Assembly: GCF_000758725.1 (NCBI RefSeq)
Contig: NZ_CP009428.1
Location: 5,828,001 to 5,892,000, forward strand
Reading direction: 5' to 3'
Source: Paenibacillus odorifer
Lineage (GTDB): Bacteria > Bacillota > Bacilli > Paenibacillales > Paenibacillaceae
Length of the DNA: 64,000 nt
Numbering within the stretch: the first letter of the stretch is position 1; each line of letters begins with the position of its first letter. Of the stretch, positions 55,447 to 63,248 are shown one piece after another. The translations under genes were made by a program, and so were the position numbers. The notes beneath the pieces were generated by a model. That model saw only the letters and a program-made list of their open reading frames with translations. It ran no database searches and had not been told where the DNA came from.

Positions 55447-56536
55447 AATCATACGAAATCTACAAATAAATAAACGCATTCAGTCCAATATTTTAATCAG
55501 GATGGTGTTGAGTTTCATAATTACCATTGCGATAAATACCTCACTTAGCATCTTGTTCTTTCATTTTGGAAATGCAACAAAATTGGATTGGGTGTTCAAT
55601 TTTCTTGCCTACCTTCTTACTCCGATGTTTTTCATTATTTTCGTTATAACATTTTTTACATTGACCCGGCGAATCGTCAAAGATTTAATTGCGCTGGAAC
55701 AAGGACTTCAGATTATATCCGAAGGTAATTTGAGTTATCGGGTAAATGTTGTTCGCCAAGATGAACTAGGACTGGTGGCTTTGAACATCAACCGGATGGC
55801 AGAGCGCTTAGAGCAACAGATCATCAAGGAACGCGAAATAGAAAAATCCAAGATGGAGATGATCACGGGGATCTCACACGACTTACGCACCCCTCTTACA
55901 AGTATTATCGGGTATATTGAGCTTTTACGTACAGAATCGTACCAAGATAAAAAAGAATATACACGTTTTATTCAAAACACCTATAACAAGGCGCTTCATT
56001 TGAAGAAACTCCTCGATGATTTGTTTGAATATACCCGACTTAATTCGGTGGACTCCCGTTTAAATCTGGAGAGAATCGATTTGTCGCAGCTTTTGAATCA
56101 ATTGTTATTCGAATTCGAACCGATCGCTCAAGAAAACAATGTCCACCTTATAAAAGATATAGATAAGAGTCCTATTATCACCTTAATCGACAGTGAGAAA
56201 ATAGCCAGAGCCATAGATAATCTACTTATGAACGCCTTAAAATATTCCATCAGCCCGGGAAGCATTAGCATACGAATTACAACCGATTCTGAACACTGTA
56301 CCATTGAGATTGAAAATAAAGGAACTCCCCTCTCACAGGATCAAGAAAACCGTCTATTTGAACGATTTTATAAGGTTGACCACTCAAGAAAAAGTCAGGG
56401 AATTCAAACCGGGGCAGGACTTGGTCTTTCGATAGCTAGGAATATTGCTGAGTTGCATAAGGGTACTTTAACGCTTAAACACACTCATGGCGTCTTCACA
56501 TTCCAACTGAGATTGCCTTTCGGAGAGGATTGCTAA
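55439..56536 (+). CDS. Sensor histidine kinase (VanS-like)
   Basis: A 365-residue kinase with two membrane segments (about 22-42 and 55-77) separated by only ~12 residues, so it has almost no extracellular domain and probably senses a signal within the membrane. HAMP (about 78-130), phospho-acceptor His147 in GISHDLRTPLTS, and ATPase motifs NALKYS and GAGLGLSIARNIAEL follow. The start is a TTG inside the end of the regulator gene, either 55439 or 55427; both lie close to GGGGAG and the choice is uncertain. Kinases with this layout often respond to cell-wall antibiotics or antimicrobial peptides. Confidence 0.9.
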   Translation: MIRIIRNLQINKRIQSNILIRMVLSFIITIAINTSLSILFFHFGNATKLDWVFNFLAYLLTPMFFIIFVITFFTLTRRIVKDLIALEQGLQIISEGNLSYRVNVVRQDELGLVALNINRMAERLEQQIIKEREIEKSKMEMITGISHDLRTPLTSIIGYIELLRTESYQDKKEYTRFIQNTYNKALHLKKLLDDLFEYTRLNSVDSRLNLERIDLSQLLNQLLFEFEPIAQENNVHLIKDIDKSPIITLIDSEKIARAIDNLLMNALKYSISPGSISIRITTDSEHCTIEIENKGTPLSQDQENRLFERFYKVDHSRKSQGIQTGAGLGLSIARNIAELHKGTLTLKHTHGVFTFQLRLPFGEDC

Positions 56537-57097
56537 TTGATTATGTCTGAATACTTACTTTTCTTACAAGGCTTCCTCAAAGATCCAAAGCGGGTAGGAA
56601 ATATTCTACCCAGTTCGCAATTATTAGCCAATAAAATAATCCAGTCTGTACAATGGCATAATGTAAATGCCGTTGCAGAGCTTGGAGCTGGTACAGGTGC
56701 TATTACACGTCTCATGACATCACAATTAACGAATTCTACAAAAGTGCTTTTGTTTGAGCGGAATAAAAAAATGAGAGAACACTTAAAAGCAATTTATCCG
56801 GAATACATTTTCCATTCCAACGCCAGCTAATTACTTAAGAAATTGAATCAGGAAAGCATCCGTGAGTTAGATTGCATAATTTGCGGATTACCATTTTTTA
56901 ATTTTTCAATTGAAACGCGTGACAAAATCCTACATCAGATTGTTAAGTCACTTAAACCAGGCGGAATTTTAGTTGCATATCAACACTCGCTGCACATGAA
57001 AAAAAGATGGGCTAAACAACTGCTTATTGAGAAAATTGAATTTGTGCCTTACACTTTCCCTCCAACATTCGTATATATTTGTCGTAAAAAAGAATGA
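56537..57097 (+). pseudogene. Second PmtA-like methyltransferase, interrupted by one stop codon
   Basis: This is a paralogue of the methyltransferase at 54171-54734, of almost the same length (186 codons). It keeps FLKDPKRVGNILPSS, the SAM motif VAELGAGTGAITRL, CGLPFFNF and the same C-terminal ending TFPPTFVYICRKKE. The frame is intact except for an in-frame TAA at 56828-56830, exactly where the first copy reads a sense codon in NAASLVET. No frameshift is needed to join the halves. The TTG start, right after the kinase stop, has GAGAGG 8 bases upstream. A real nonsense mutation, a sequencing error or readthrough are all possible. Confidence 0.85.
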
Positions 57098-57202
57098 CAC
57101 ATGAATACTCGGAAAATAGTAATTTCTAAAGAATTTATAAGTATTGAGAATGGAAATGACCAGGCCAATATGCAGCCAATACTGTTGCAAGATTATTAAA
57201 AA

Positions 57203-57239
57203 AGTCCTGATGATCAAGATTATCTTGATTATCAGGACT
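57203..57239 (-). terminator. Terminator after the SpoU methyltransferase gene (repeat copy C)
   Basis: AGTCCTGATGATCAAGAT pairs with ATCTTGATTATCAGGACT; on the minus strand the hairpin is followed by six T residues. It is the third copy of the hairpin seen at 46698 and 53461. Confidence 0.85.
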
Positions 57240-57278
57240 GGATTTACTGTGAAAAACTACGTTACAAACGGTGATAAT

Positions 57279-58064
57279 TTATCCCCGCTGTCTCATTCCC
57301 TCAAACAGCAATATCGTCGCCGCCATTGCGGCGTTCAGCGATTCCGCGCGGCCCGCCATCGGGATGATGATACTCTTGTCCACGAGACGCGCCGTTTCCG
57401 GTGAGATGCCTTTACCCTCGCTGCCAATCAGCAGCCACTGGGTGCCGTGGAAATCGTGCTCATAGCACGATTCTTCGCCCTGCAGCGAAGTGCTCACCAG
57501 CAGCGCCCCATTTTCCCGGGCCTGTGGCAAAATCTCACTTAACTCCCCCTCCACCACCGGAAGATGGAACATCGAGCCCATCGTGGACCGGATGGTCTTT
57601 GGATTATAGAGGTCGGCACAGCCTTGTCCGAGGATCACGCCGTCTGCTCCCGCTGCATCCGCGCTGCGGATAATGGTGCCGACATTGCCGGGATCCTGCA
57701 CGCCGTCCAGCACAACCACAAGGCTATCCTTCTTCGCTAGGATAGCTTCTACAGCCTGCTGTTCCTTCCGCACGATGGCAAATACAGGCTGCGGCGTATT
57801 GGTGCTGCTGCATTTTGAGATGATCGCCGCCGAGACACCAATCACTTCCATTCCCTGAACGGCCTGAAGCAGCCCCTTAAGTTCAGCTGGCATTCCCTTG
57901 TCGAGGTCATAAGCAAGGCATTCCACATCTGCTTCAGCCAGCAGTGCTTCCTGAACCAGATGAACGCCCTCTACGATATATTTACGAGCCTTGTCACGGT
58001 GCTTTTTCTCCTGTAACCCGGCCCACTCTTTAACCCGCGTATTTTGCGGAGACATGATTTCCAT
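57279..58064 (-). CDS. SpoU/TrmH-family RNA 2'-O-methyltransferase
   Basis: A 261-residue RNA ribose methyltransferase. An N-terminal substrate-binding domain (about 1-95, IVEGVHLVQEAL) precedes the knotted SPOUT domain with motif 1 DGVQDPGNVGTIIRSADAAG, motif 2 LLIGSEGKGIS and motif 3 IPMAGRAESLNAAMA. It methylates a 2'-hydroxyl in rRNA or tRNA; the precise target cannot be told. AAGGA lies 7 bases before the ATG. Its neighbourhood with sspI resembles the ysgA-sspI region of Bacillus subtilis. Confidence 0.93.
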   Translation of the reverse strand: MEIMSPQNTRVKEWAGLQEKKHRDKARKYIVEGVHLVQEALLAEADVECLAYDLDKGMPAELKGLLQAVQGMEVIGVSAAIISKCSSTNTPQPVFAIVRKEQQAVEAILAKKDSLVVVLDGVQDPGNVGTIIRSADAAGADGVILGQGCADLYNPKTIRSTMGSMFHLPVVEGELSEILPQARENGALLVSTSLQGEESCYEHDFHGTQWLLIGSEGKGISPETARLVDKSIIIPMAGRAESLNAAMAATILLFEGMRQRG

Positions 58065-58105
58065 AAAGTCTTCCTTTCTTCTGCCTTGCCATTTATTCTT
58101 TGTTC

Positions 58106-58765
58106 CTACTGATACGCCATCTCCAGCTTCGTCAAATTATCCTTATGCCCAACAATAACAAGGATATCGCCATCGATCAGGCGATCCTCTGCACGGGGAG
58201 AGATGTTCATTTCTTCACCTTGGCGGATGGCCATTACGTTGCAGCCAAATCTTGCGCGGATGTCGAGCTCCTGTAGATTTTTTCCGAGCATCGGTCCGGA
58301 TACCTTCATATCCAGAATACTGTAGTCCGGCGACAGCTCAATATAATCCAATATATTAGGCGAAGCAAGATGATGCGCAACCCGCATTCCCATATCCCGT
58401 TCAGGATAAATCACCTTGTCCGCACCAATTTTGCTTAATACTTTGCCGTGCAGTTCACCTTTGGCTTTTGCCAGAATTGCAGGCACACCCAGGTCTTTTA
58501 GAATAAGTGTTGTCAGGATGCTAGCTTGAATGTCCTCGCCAATGGCTACAACCACCACATCAAAATTGCGAATACCAAGGGCACGCAGCGCCTCCTCATC
58601 CGTGGAATCTGCAGATACGGCATGAGTTACAATACTTGAAATCTCCTGTGTTCGCTGCTCGTCAGCATCAATCGCAAGTACATCAAACCCCATGCCGCTG
58701 AGCGCCTTAGCAACACTAGATCCGAAACGCCCCATACCGATGACGGCATATTGTTTTTTGGCCAT
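58106..58765 (-). CDS. RCK-domain potassium uptake subunit (KtrA/KtrC type)
   Basis: A 219-residue cytoplasmic regulator of a Ktr/Trk potassium channel. The RCK_N domain (about 5-125) has the nucleotide-binding GMGRFGSS and acidic AIDADEQ; RCK_C covers about 135-219. It binds ATP/ADP (and often cyclic di-AMP) and gates a membrane partner, KtrB or KtrD. No membrane subunit is encoded beside it, which resembles solitary KtrC genes. The ATG has a GGGAGG site upstream. Confidence 0.92.
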   Translation of the reverse strand: MAKKQYAVIGMGRFGSSVAKALSGMGFDVLAIDADEQRTQEISSIVTHAVSADSTDEEALRALGIRNFDVVVVAIGEDIQASILTTLILKDLGVPAILAKAKGELHGKVLSKIGADKVIYPERDMGMRVAHHLASPNILDYIELSPDYSILDMKVSGPMLGKNLQELDIRARFGCNVMAIRQGEEMNISPRAEDRLIDGDILVIVGHKDNLTKLEMAYQ

Positions 58766-59000
58766 GTCTATGTACCTCCCGTAGCATTCTATATCTCAAA
58801 CAGTATAGCATAAGCCAAGAAGAAACGTCATTGCCGTCCTTTATGGATGACAACCGTTTCTCGTAGAAATATAAGGATGATATATATGTGTCAAACTTAT
58901 ACTATCTTATATTTGGACAAAAACTTGAATTTCCAGCTCCTTTGCAGGGCACATTATAACGAGGTCAATATCACTATATTTTCAAAAAAGGAGGTACATT

Positions 59001-59237
59001 ATGCCCGTTACCATTGACTTGCGCCAGGCGATTCTTCATAAAGTGCACGGTCAATCTGAAGAGGATTTACGTCACATGATTGAAGGCTCTGTGGACGGTC
59101 CGGAGGCAGCACTCCCGGGACTTGGCGCCGTGTTCGAAATGATCTGGAAGGATTTAGACCCCGCTAAGCAAGATAGGTTGGTTACCATGCTGCATGATCA
59201 CCTAGAGACCATTACCCCTGGGAATATCACATCGTAA
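59001..59237 (+). CDS. sspI: Small acid-soluble spore protein I
   Basis: A 78-residue protein with the SspI layout: DLRQAILHKVHGQSEEDLRHMIE, then LPGLGAVFEMIWKDLD, which closely follows the Bacillus SspI pattern (NLRQAV...LPGLGVLFEVIWK). It is a minor spore-core protein made in the forespore. AAAGGAGG precedes the ATG, and a terminator follows directly. It is strong evidence that the organism forms endospores. The promoter was not identified with confidence. Confidence 0.93.
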   Translation: MPVTIDLRQAILHKVHGQSEEDLRHMIEGSVDGPEAALPGLGAVFEMIWKDLDPAKQDRLVTMLHDHLETITPGNITS

Positions 59238-59255
59238 ACTGACCGCAACTAGTCA

Positions 59256-59304
59256 AAAACCTCCGCTCACCATGGTGTAACTTCACCTATGGAGGCGGAG
59301 GTTT
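59256..59304 (+). terminator. Terminator of sspI
   Basis: AAAACCTCCGC pairs with GCGGAGGTTTT across a loop of about 26 bases and is followed by ATTTT. It lies between convergent sspI and prfC and may serve both. Confidence 0.8.
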
Positions 59305-59337
59305 TATTTTAACATTCAGAAAGTTATAGCGTCCTAA

Positions 59338-60936
59338 TTATAGTAATGCTTTTGGAGCCATTTCCAGGAATTTAGCTGTCGGGTTCTTATCCATCGCTGT
59401 CCGCATAGCATATTCGTTCTCGAACAACACGACAAAATTGCCCTTCTTATCCGTCACCAACGTTGAGTTGATTCTGAATTTGCTCGCATCCGGCTTAGTA
59501 TCATCTACGATCCAACGTGCAAACTGGTATGGCATTCTCTGCAACTGAACATCCACACCATATTCACCCTTCATGCGATACTCAAACACTTCAAACTGCA
59601 GTTGTCCAACTACACCAAGCAAAATATCGTCAAAGTTGACCGTGCGGAACACCTGGATCATGCCCTCTTCAGTCAGCTGATCGACACCCTTCTGGAACTG
59701 CTTCGATTTCAACGCATTTTTAATACTCACTTTAGCAAAAATCTCTGGTGAGAACGTTGGCAGCTCATCGAATTCCATATCTCCTGCTTGGCTCAATGTA
59801 TCACCAATTCTAAAAATACCTGGATCAAACAGACCGATGATATCTCCCGGATAAGCTTCCTCTACGATATCGCGGTCTTGCGCCAAAAATTGCTGCGGTT
59901 GCGCCAGCTTGATATCTTTACCGGCACGTACATGCTTCACGCTCATACCCCGTTCGAATTTCCCGGACACAATACGCAGAAAAGCAATCCGGTCACGGTG
60001 AGCCGGGTTCATATTCGCTTGAATTTTGAACACATAACCAGTGAATTTCTCATTCGTTGGTTCTACTACCCCTGTAGTACTGCGGCGTGGTTCAGGCTTC
60101 GGTGCCAGATCCAAGAAATTATCGAGGAAAGTCTGTACGCCAAAATTGTTGATCGCACTGCCAAAGAACACAGGTGTGAGTTCACCACTTAATACTTTTT
60201 CATAGTCAAAAGCATCGCCTGCTACATCCAGCAGCTCCAGATCCTGACACAGTTGATCATGCAGATACTCTCCAGCCATTTCACGAATGATTGGATCACG
60301 GTATCCGTCAACCTTTTGAACCTTGATTATGGAGTGATCGTCACCTTGGAACAGCTCTACCTGATTTTTCATCCGGTCATATACGCCGCATAGCTCACGT
60401 CCACTACCGATCGGCCAGTTCATTGGCACAGAACGAATACCAAGAACCTGCTCCAGCTCTTCCATCAGATCAAACGGGCTACGTCCTTCACGGTCCAGCT
60501 TGTTAATAAAGGTGAAAATCGGAATGCCCCGTTTAGCACATACCTGAAACAGTTTGGTAGTTTGGGCTTCCACACCTTTTGCCACGTCAATAAGCATGAC
60601 CGCACTATCCGCTGCAGTTAGGGTACGATAGGTGTCCTCACTGAAGTCTTGGTGACCCGGTGTATCCAAAATGTTCACGCGATGATTCAAATAATCAAAC
60701 TGCATTACGGAAGACGTTACAGAAATCCCCCGCTGCTTCTCAATTTCCATCCAGTCACTCGTCGCATGTTTATTCGCTTTACGGGCCTTAACCGTTCCCG
60801 CCAGACGGATCGCGCCACCGAATAACAGCAGTTTCTCCGTTAAAGTTGTTTTACCCGCATCCGGGTGGGAAATGATCGCAAAGGTTCTGCGTCTATCCAC
60901 TTCCTTTTGCAGCTTCTGATCTATTGCTTTGTTCAT
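59338..60936 (-). CDS. prfC: Peptide chain release factor 3
   Basis: A 532-residue translational GTPase. The P-loop is SHPDAGKT (23-30), the switch I region includes EIEKQRGISVTSS, G3 is DTPGHQDF and G4 is NKLD. Domain II and the RF3-specific C-terminal domain follow (MPYQFARWIV). It recycles RF1/RF2 from the ribosome after peptide release. AAGGG precedes the ATG by 9 bases. RF3 is absent from many Bacillus species but common in Paenibacillus. Confidence 0.95.
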   Translation of the reverse strand: MNKAIDQKLQKEVDRRRTFAIISHPDAGKTTLTEKLLLFGGAIRLAGTVKARKANKHATSDWMEIEKQRGISVTSSVMQFDYLNHRVNILDTPGHQDFSEDTYRTLTAADSAVMLIDVAKGVEAQTTKLFQVCAKRGIPIFTFINKLDREGRSPFDLMEELEQVLGIRSVPMNWPIGSGRELCGVYDRMKNQVELFQGDDHSIIKVQKVDGYRDPIIREMAGEYLHDQLCQDLELLDVAGDAFDYEKVLSGELTPVFFGSAINNFGVQTFLDNFLDLAPKPEPRRSTTGVVEPTNEKFTGYVFKIQANMNPAHRDRIAFLRIVSGKFERGMSVKHVRAGKDIKLAQPQQFLAQDRDIVEEAYPGDIIGLFDPGIFRIGDTLSQAGDMEFDELPTFSPEIFAKVSIKNALKSKQFQKGVDQLTEEGMIQVFRTVNFDDILLGVVGQLQFEVFEYRMKGEYGVDVQLQRMPYQFARWIVDDTKPDASKFRINSTLVTDKKGNFVVLFENEYAMRTAMDKNPTAKFLEMAPKALL

Positions 60937-61443
60937 TACACATATCCCTTCATATATAAAATTCCTGCTTCTGCTTCAATTACACTGGGGTTCATCAAAT
61001 CGGTGCTCTGCTCATTGTTCATACCCCTTCATTTCTGAATGAATAGCTCTTAGGTCTAGCTCCAGTCCGCTTCAAGTGAAAGCATCCTCTAAAGTATATC
61101 AAAATCCGGCAGACATTATCTACTAAAAAGCGCGTGCCGCAAAATATCTCCCGAATGGTCTGGATTATGATCCCCACATATCATTGCTCAAAAAAATAGA
61201 TGTATTTCCTACACTTACTTGAAGTATTAGCATTTTCATTAGCCTTTAGTTGCATTTGATGCAATTAAAATTAAGTTGTGCACGCTTTTCCGCCTTATCC
61301 GGTGATTATAGTTGCAGAAAATACATCTAAAAGACTAATCACAACGAGATAAGCGATTTTAATTGTATAAAGTGCAGTTATTAGAAAAGTGCCCAGATCC
61401 CCCAAACACCGTCTGAAGTCCAATCTTTTAGATCTTAGCATTA
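60937..61443. other. Gene-free region with a 133-base palindromic element
   Basis: No gene is seen between prfC and the zwf terminator. At 61197-61329 a pair of 14-base arms, TAGATGTATTTCCT and AGAAAATACATCTA, are inverted repeats with one mismatch, enclosing about 105 bases that include a second perfect palindrome TTGCAT-TTG-ATGCAA (61250-61264). The rest is AT-rich and holds the prfC promoter region. Confidence 0.55.
61197..61329. repeat. Imperfect inverted-repeat element, MITE- or REP-like
   Basis: The outer arms (61197-61210 and 61316-61329) match at 13 of 14 positions and the centre holds a smaller palindrome. There is no coding capacity. I cannot tell from one copy whether it is a dispersed genomic repeat. 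Confidence 0.45.
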
Positions 61444-61476
61444 CAAAAAATCTCCCTGCATCCTCTGCAGGGAGAT
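61444..61476 (-). terminator. Terminator of zwf
   Basis: ATCTCCCTGCA pairs perfectly with TGCAGGGAGAT around a five-base loop; on the minus strand it is followed by a run of six T residues. It lies 17 bases after the zwf stop. Confidence 0.92.
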
Positions 61477-61492
61477 AGCATTAACTCAAGGT

Positions 61493-63043
61493 TTAGTTAT
61501 TCTTCAGCCAAACCACATTATCTTCATCTTGGCCGTTTACAGGCCACCAATGGAAACCTTCTTTAGCAAGCAGTTCATCTGCTTCCACTGGACCCCAAGA
61601 GCCAGCAGGATAAGAAGATAAGTCACTAGACTCTTCGCTCCATGCTTTCGCAATACGATCCACGAACGACCATGCCGAGGATACCTCATCCCAACGAGTG
61701 AAATAAGTTGAATCTCCGCGTGCCGCATCATGTAGCAAGCGCTCATACGCTTCCGGAGAATTGATTCCAACCAGGCAGCTCTGACAGAAGTCCATAGCCA
61801 GCGGTTGAATCTCAGACTCGGAACCCGGTTTCTTGGCATTAATCTTTACGTAAATGCCTTCCATTGGGTTCACACGGATTACAAGGAGGTTAGGCTCAAG
61901 TTTATGCTTTTGTCCCAAATAAACGTTGGTTGGCATACCTTTGAACTCAACTACCACTTCCGTCGTCTTCACCGGGAGACGTTTACCTGTACGGATGTAG
62001 AAAGGAACTCCAGCCCAGCGGAAGTTATCTACAAATACACGGGCAGCAAAATACGTCTCTGTATTCGACTCAGGATCAACCTTATCTTCCTGACGGTAAG
62101 CAGGAAGGGTTTTGCCTTGGTGTAGTCCTTGAATATATTGTGCTCTTACGACATTCTCACGAACCTCATCAGATGTCGCATAAGGACGAAGGGAACGAAG
62201 TACCTTCACTTTCTCATCACGAATATCTTCTGCGAGCAGACGGCTTGGTGGTTCCATTGCAATCATAGTCAGCAGTTGCAGTATATGATTCTGGCCCATG
62301 TCCCGTAAGGCTCCCGCATGGTCATAGTAACCACCGCGTTCTTCTACACCTACGGTTTCGCCAAGTGTAATTTGAATATTGGCAATATGTTTATTATTCC
62401 AGAGCGGTTCGAAAAAAGCATTAGCAAAACGAATCACTTCGATATTCTGTACCATTTCTTTACCAAGATAGTGGTCAATCCGGTAAATTTCCTCTTCTTT
62501 GAAGACCTGACGAATCTGTTCGTTCAGCTGTTCAGCCGACTCCAGATTATAGCCAAAAGGCTTCTCAATTACGAGGCGATTCCAACCCGTACTATCCAGC
62601 ATCCCACCAGCTTTAAGGTTGAAGGAGACACTGCCGAATAATTCAGGCGCCAGCGCAAGATAGAACATCCGATTGCCCGGAATACTGAATTTCTCTTCAA
62701 GAACTTCAGTTTGTGCTCTTAGCTCGCGGAAACCATCAATATTGTTTATGTCCAGAGATTTGTATTCGAAATGCTGTACAAATTCATTCCATTCGCTCTC
62801 TTCTCCCGCTTTGTAACGGCAGAATTCAAGGATGGATTCCTTCACATCACTTCTAAATTCTTCCTGAGTACGCGGGCGCCGCGCCACGCCAATTACCGCA
62901 AAATCTTGTGCCAGCTTACCTTCACGGTACAAGCTGTAAATCGCCGGGAAAAGCTTACGCCGGGCTAAGTCTCCGGTTGCCCCAAAGATAAAAAAGACAG
63001 CACCGGGTGTGTGCAGTGCATCAAGGGTTTGATTTTCAGCCAT
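61493..63043 (-). CDS. zwf: Glucose-6-phosphate 1-dehydrogenase
   Basis: A 516-residue enzyme that oxidises glucose 6-phosphate to 6-phosphogluconolactone with NADP+, the entry to the oxidative pentose phosphate pathway. The nucleotide-binding start is FIFGATGDLARRKLFPA (about 18-34), and the active-site signature RIDHYLGKE (about 188-196) is intact. Length is normal. It stands alone with its own terminator; gnd or pgl genes are not beside it. Confidence 0.96.
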   Translation of the reverse strand: MAENQTLDALHTPGAVFFIFGATGDLARRKLFPAIYSLYREGKLAQDFAVIGVARRPRTQEEFRSDVKESILEFCRYKAGEESEWNEFVQHFEYKSLDINNIDGFRELRAQTEVLEEKFSIPGNRMFYLALAPELFGSVSFNLKAGGMLDSTGWNRLVIEKPFGYNLESAEQLNEQIRQVFKEEEIYRIDHYLGKEMVQNIEVIRFANAFFEPLWNNKHIANIQITLGETVGVEERGGYYDHAGALRDMGQNHILQLLTMIAMEPPSRLLAEDIRDEKVKVLRSLRPYATSDEVRENVVRAQYIQGLHQGKTLPAYRQEDKVDPESNTETYFAARVFVDNFRWAGVPFYIRTGKRLPVKTTEVVVEFKGMPTNVYLGQKHKLEPNLLVIRVNPMEGIYVKINAKKPGSESEIQPLAMDFCQSCLVGINSPEAYERLLHDAARGDSTYFTRWDEVSSAWSFVDRIAKAWSEESSDLSSYPAGSWGPVEADELLAKEGFHWWPVNGQDEDNVVWLKNN

Positions 63044-63248
63044 GGCTCCTCATCTTTCTGTATGTAATATAGTTTATTGACATGCTCAGCGTCGATACTA
63101 ACATAAGGTGAATAACGACGTTATGTCATTTTAGCATATTCCTAAAAAGGATGCTATCACATTCCTGACAAATACTCTCGGGATTTCGCAAATTTCAATT
63201 AATATTTCTTATTATTAACTATATCTGCGCTTATATAAGAGAAAAATG

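Noticed and set aside
58850..59000. Possible sigma-G promoter for sspI
   Set aside because: CATTATA and TGAATT are present but 20 bases apart, outside the usual spacing, so no promoter was annotated.
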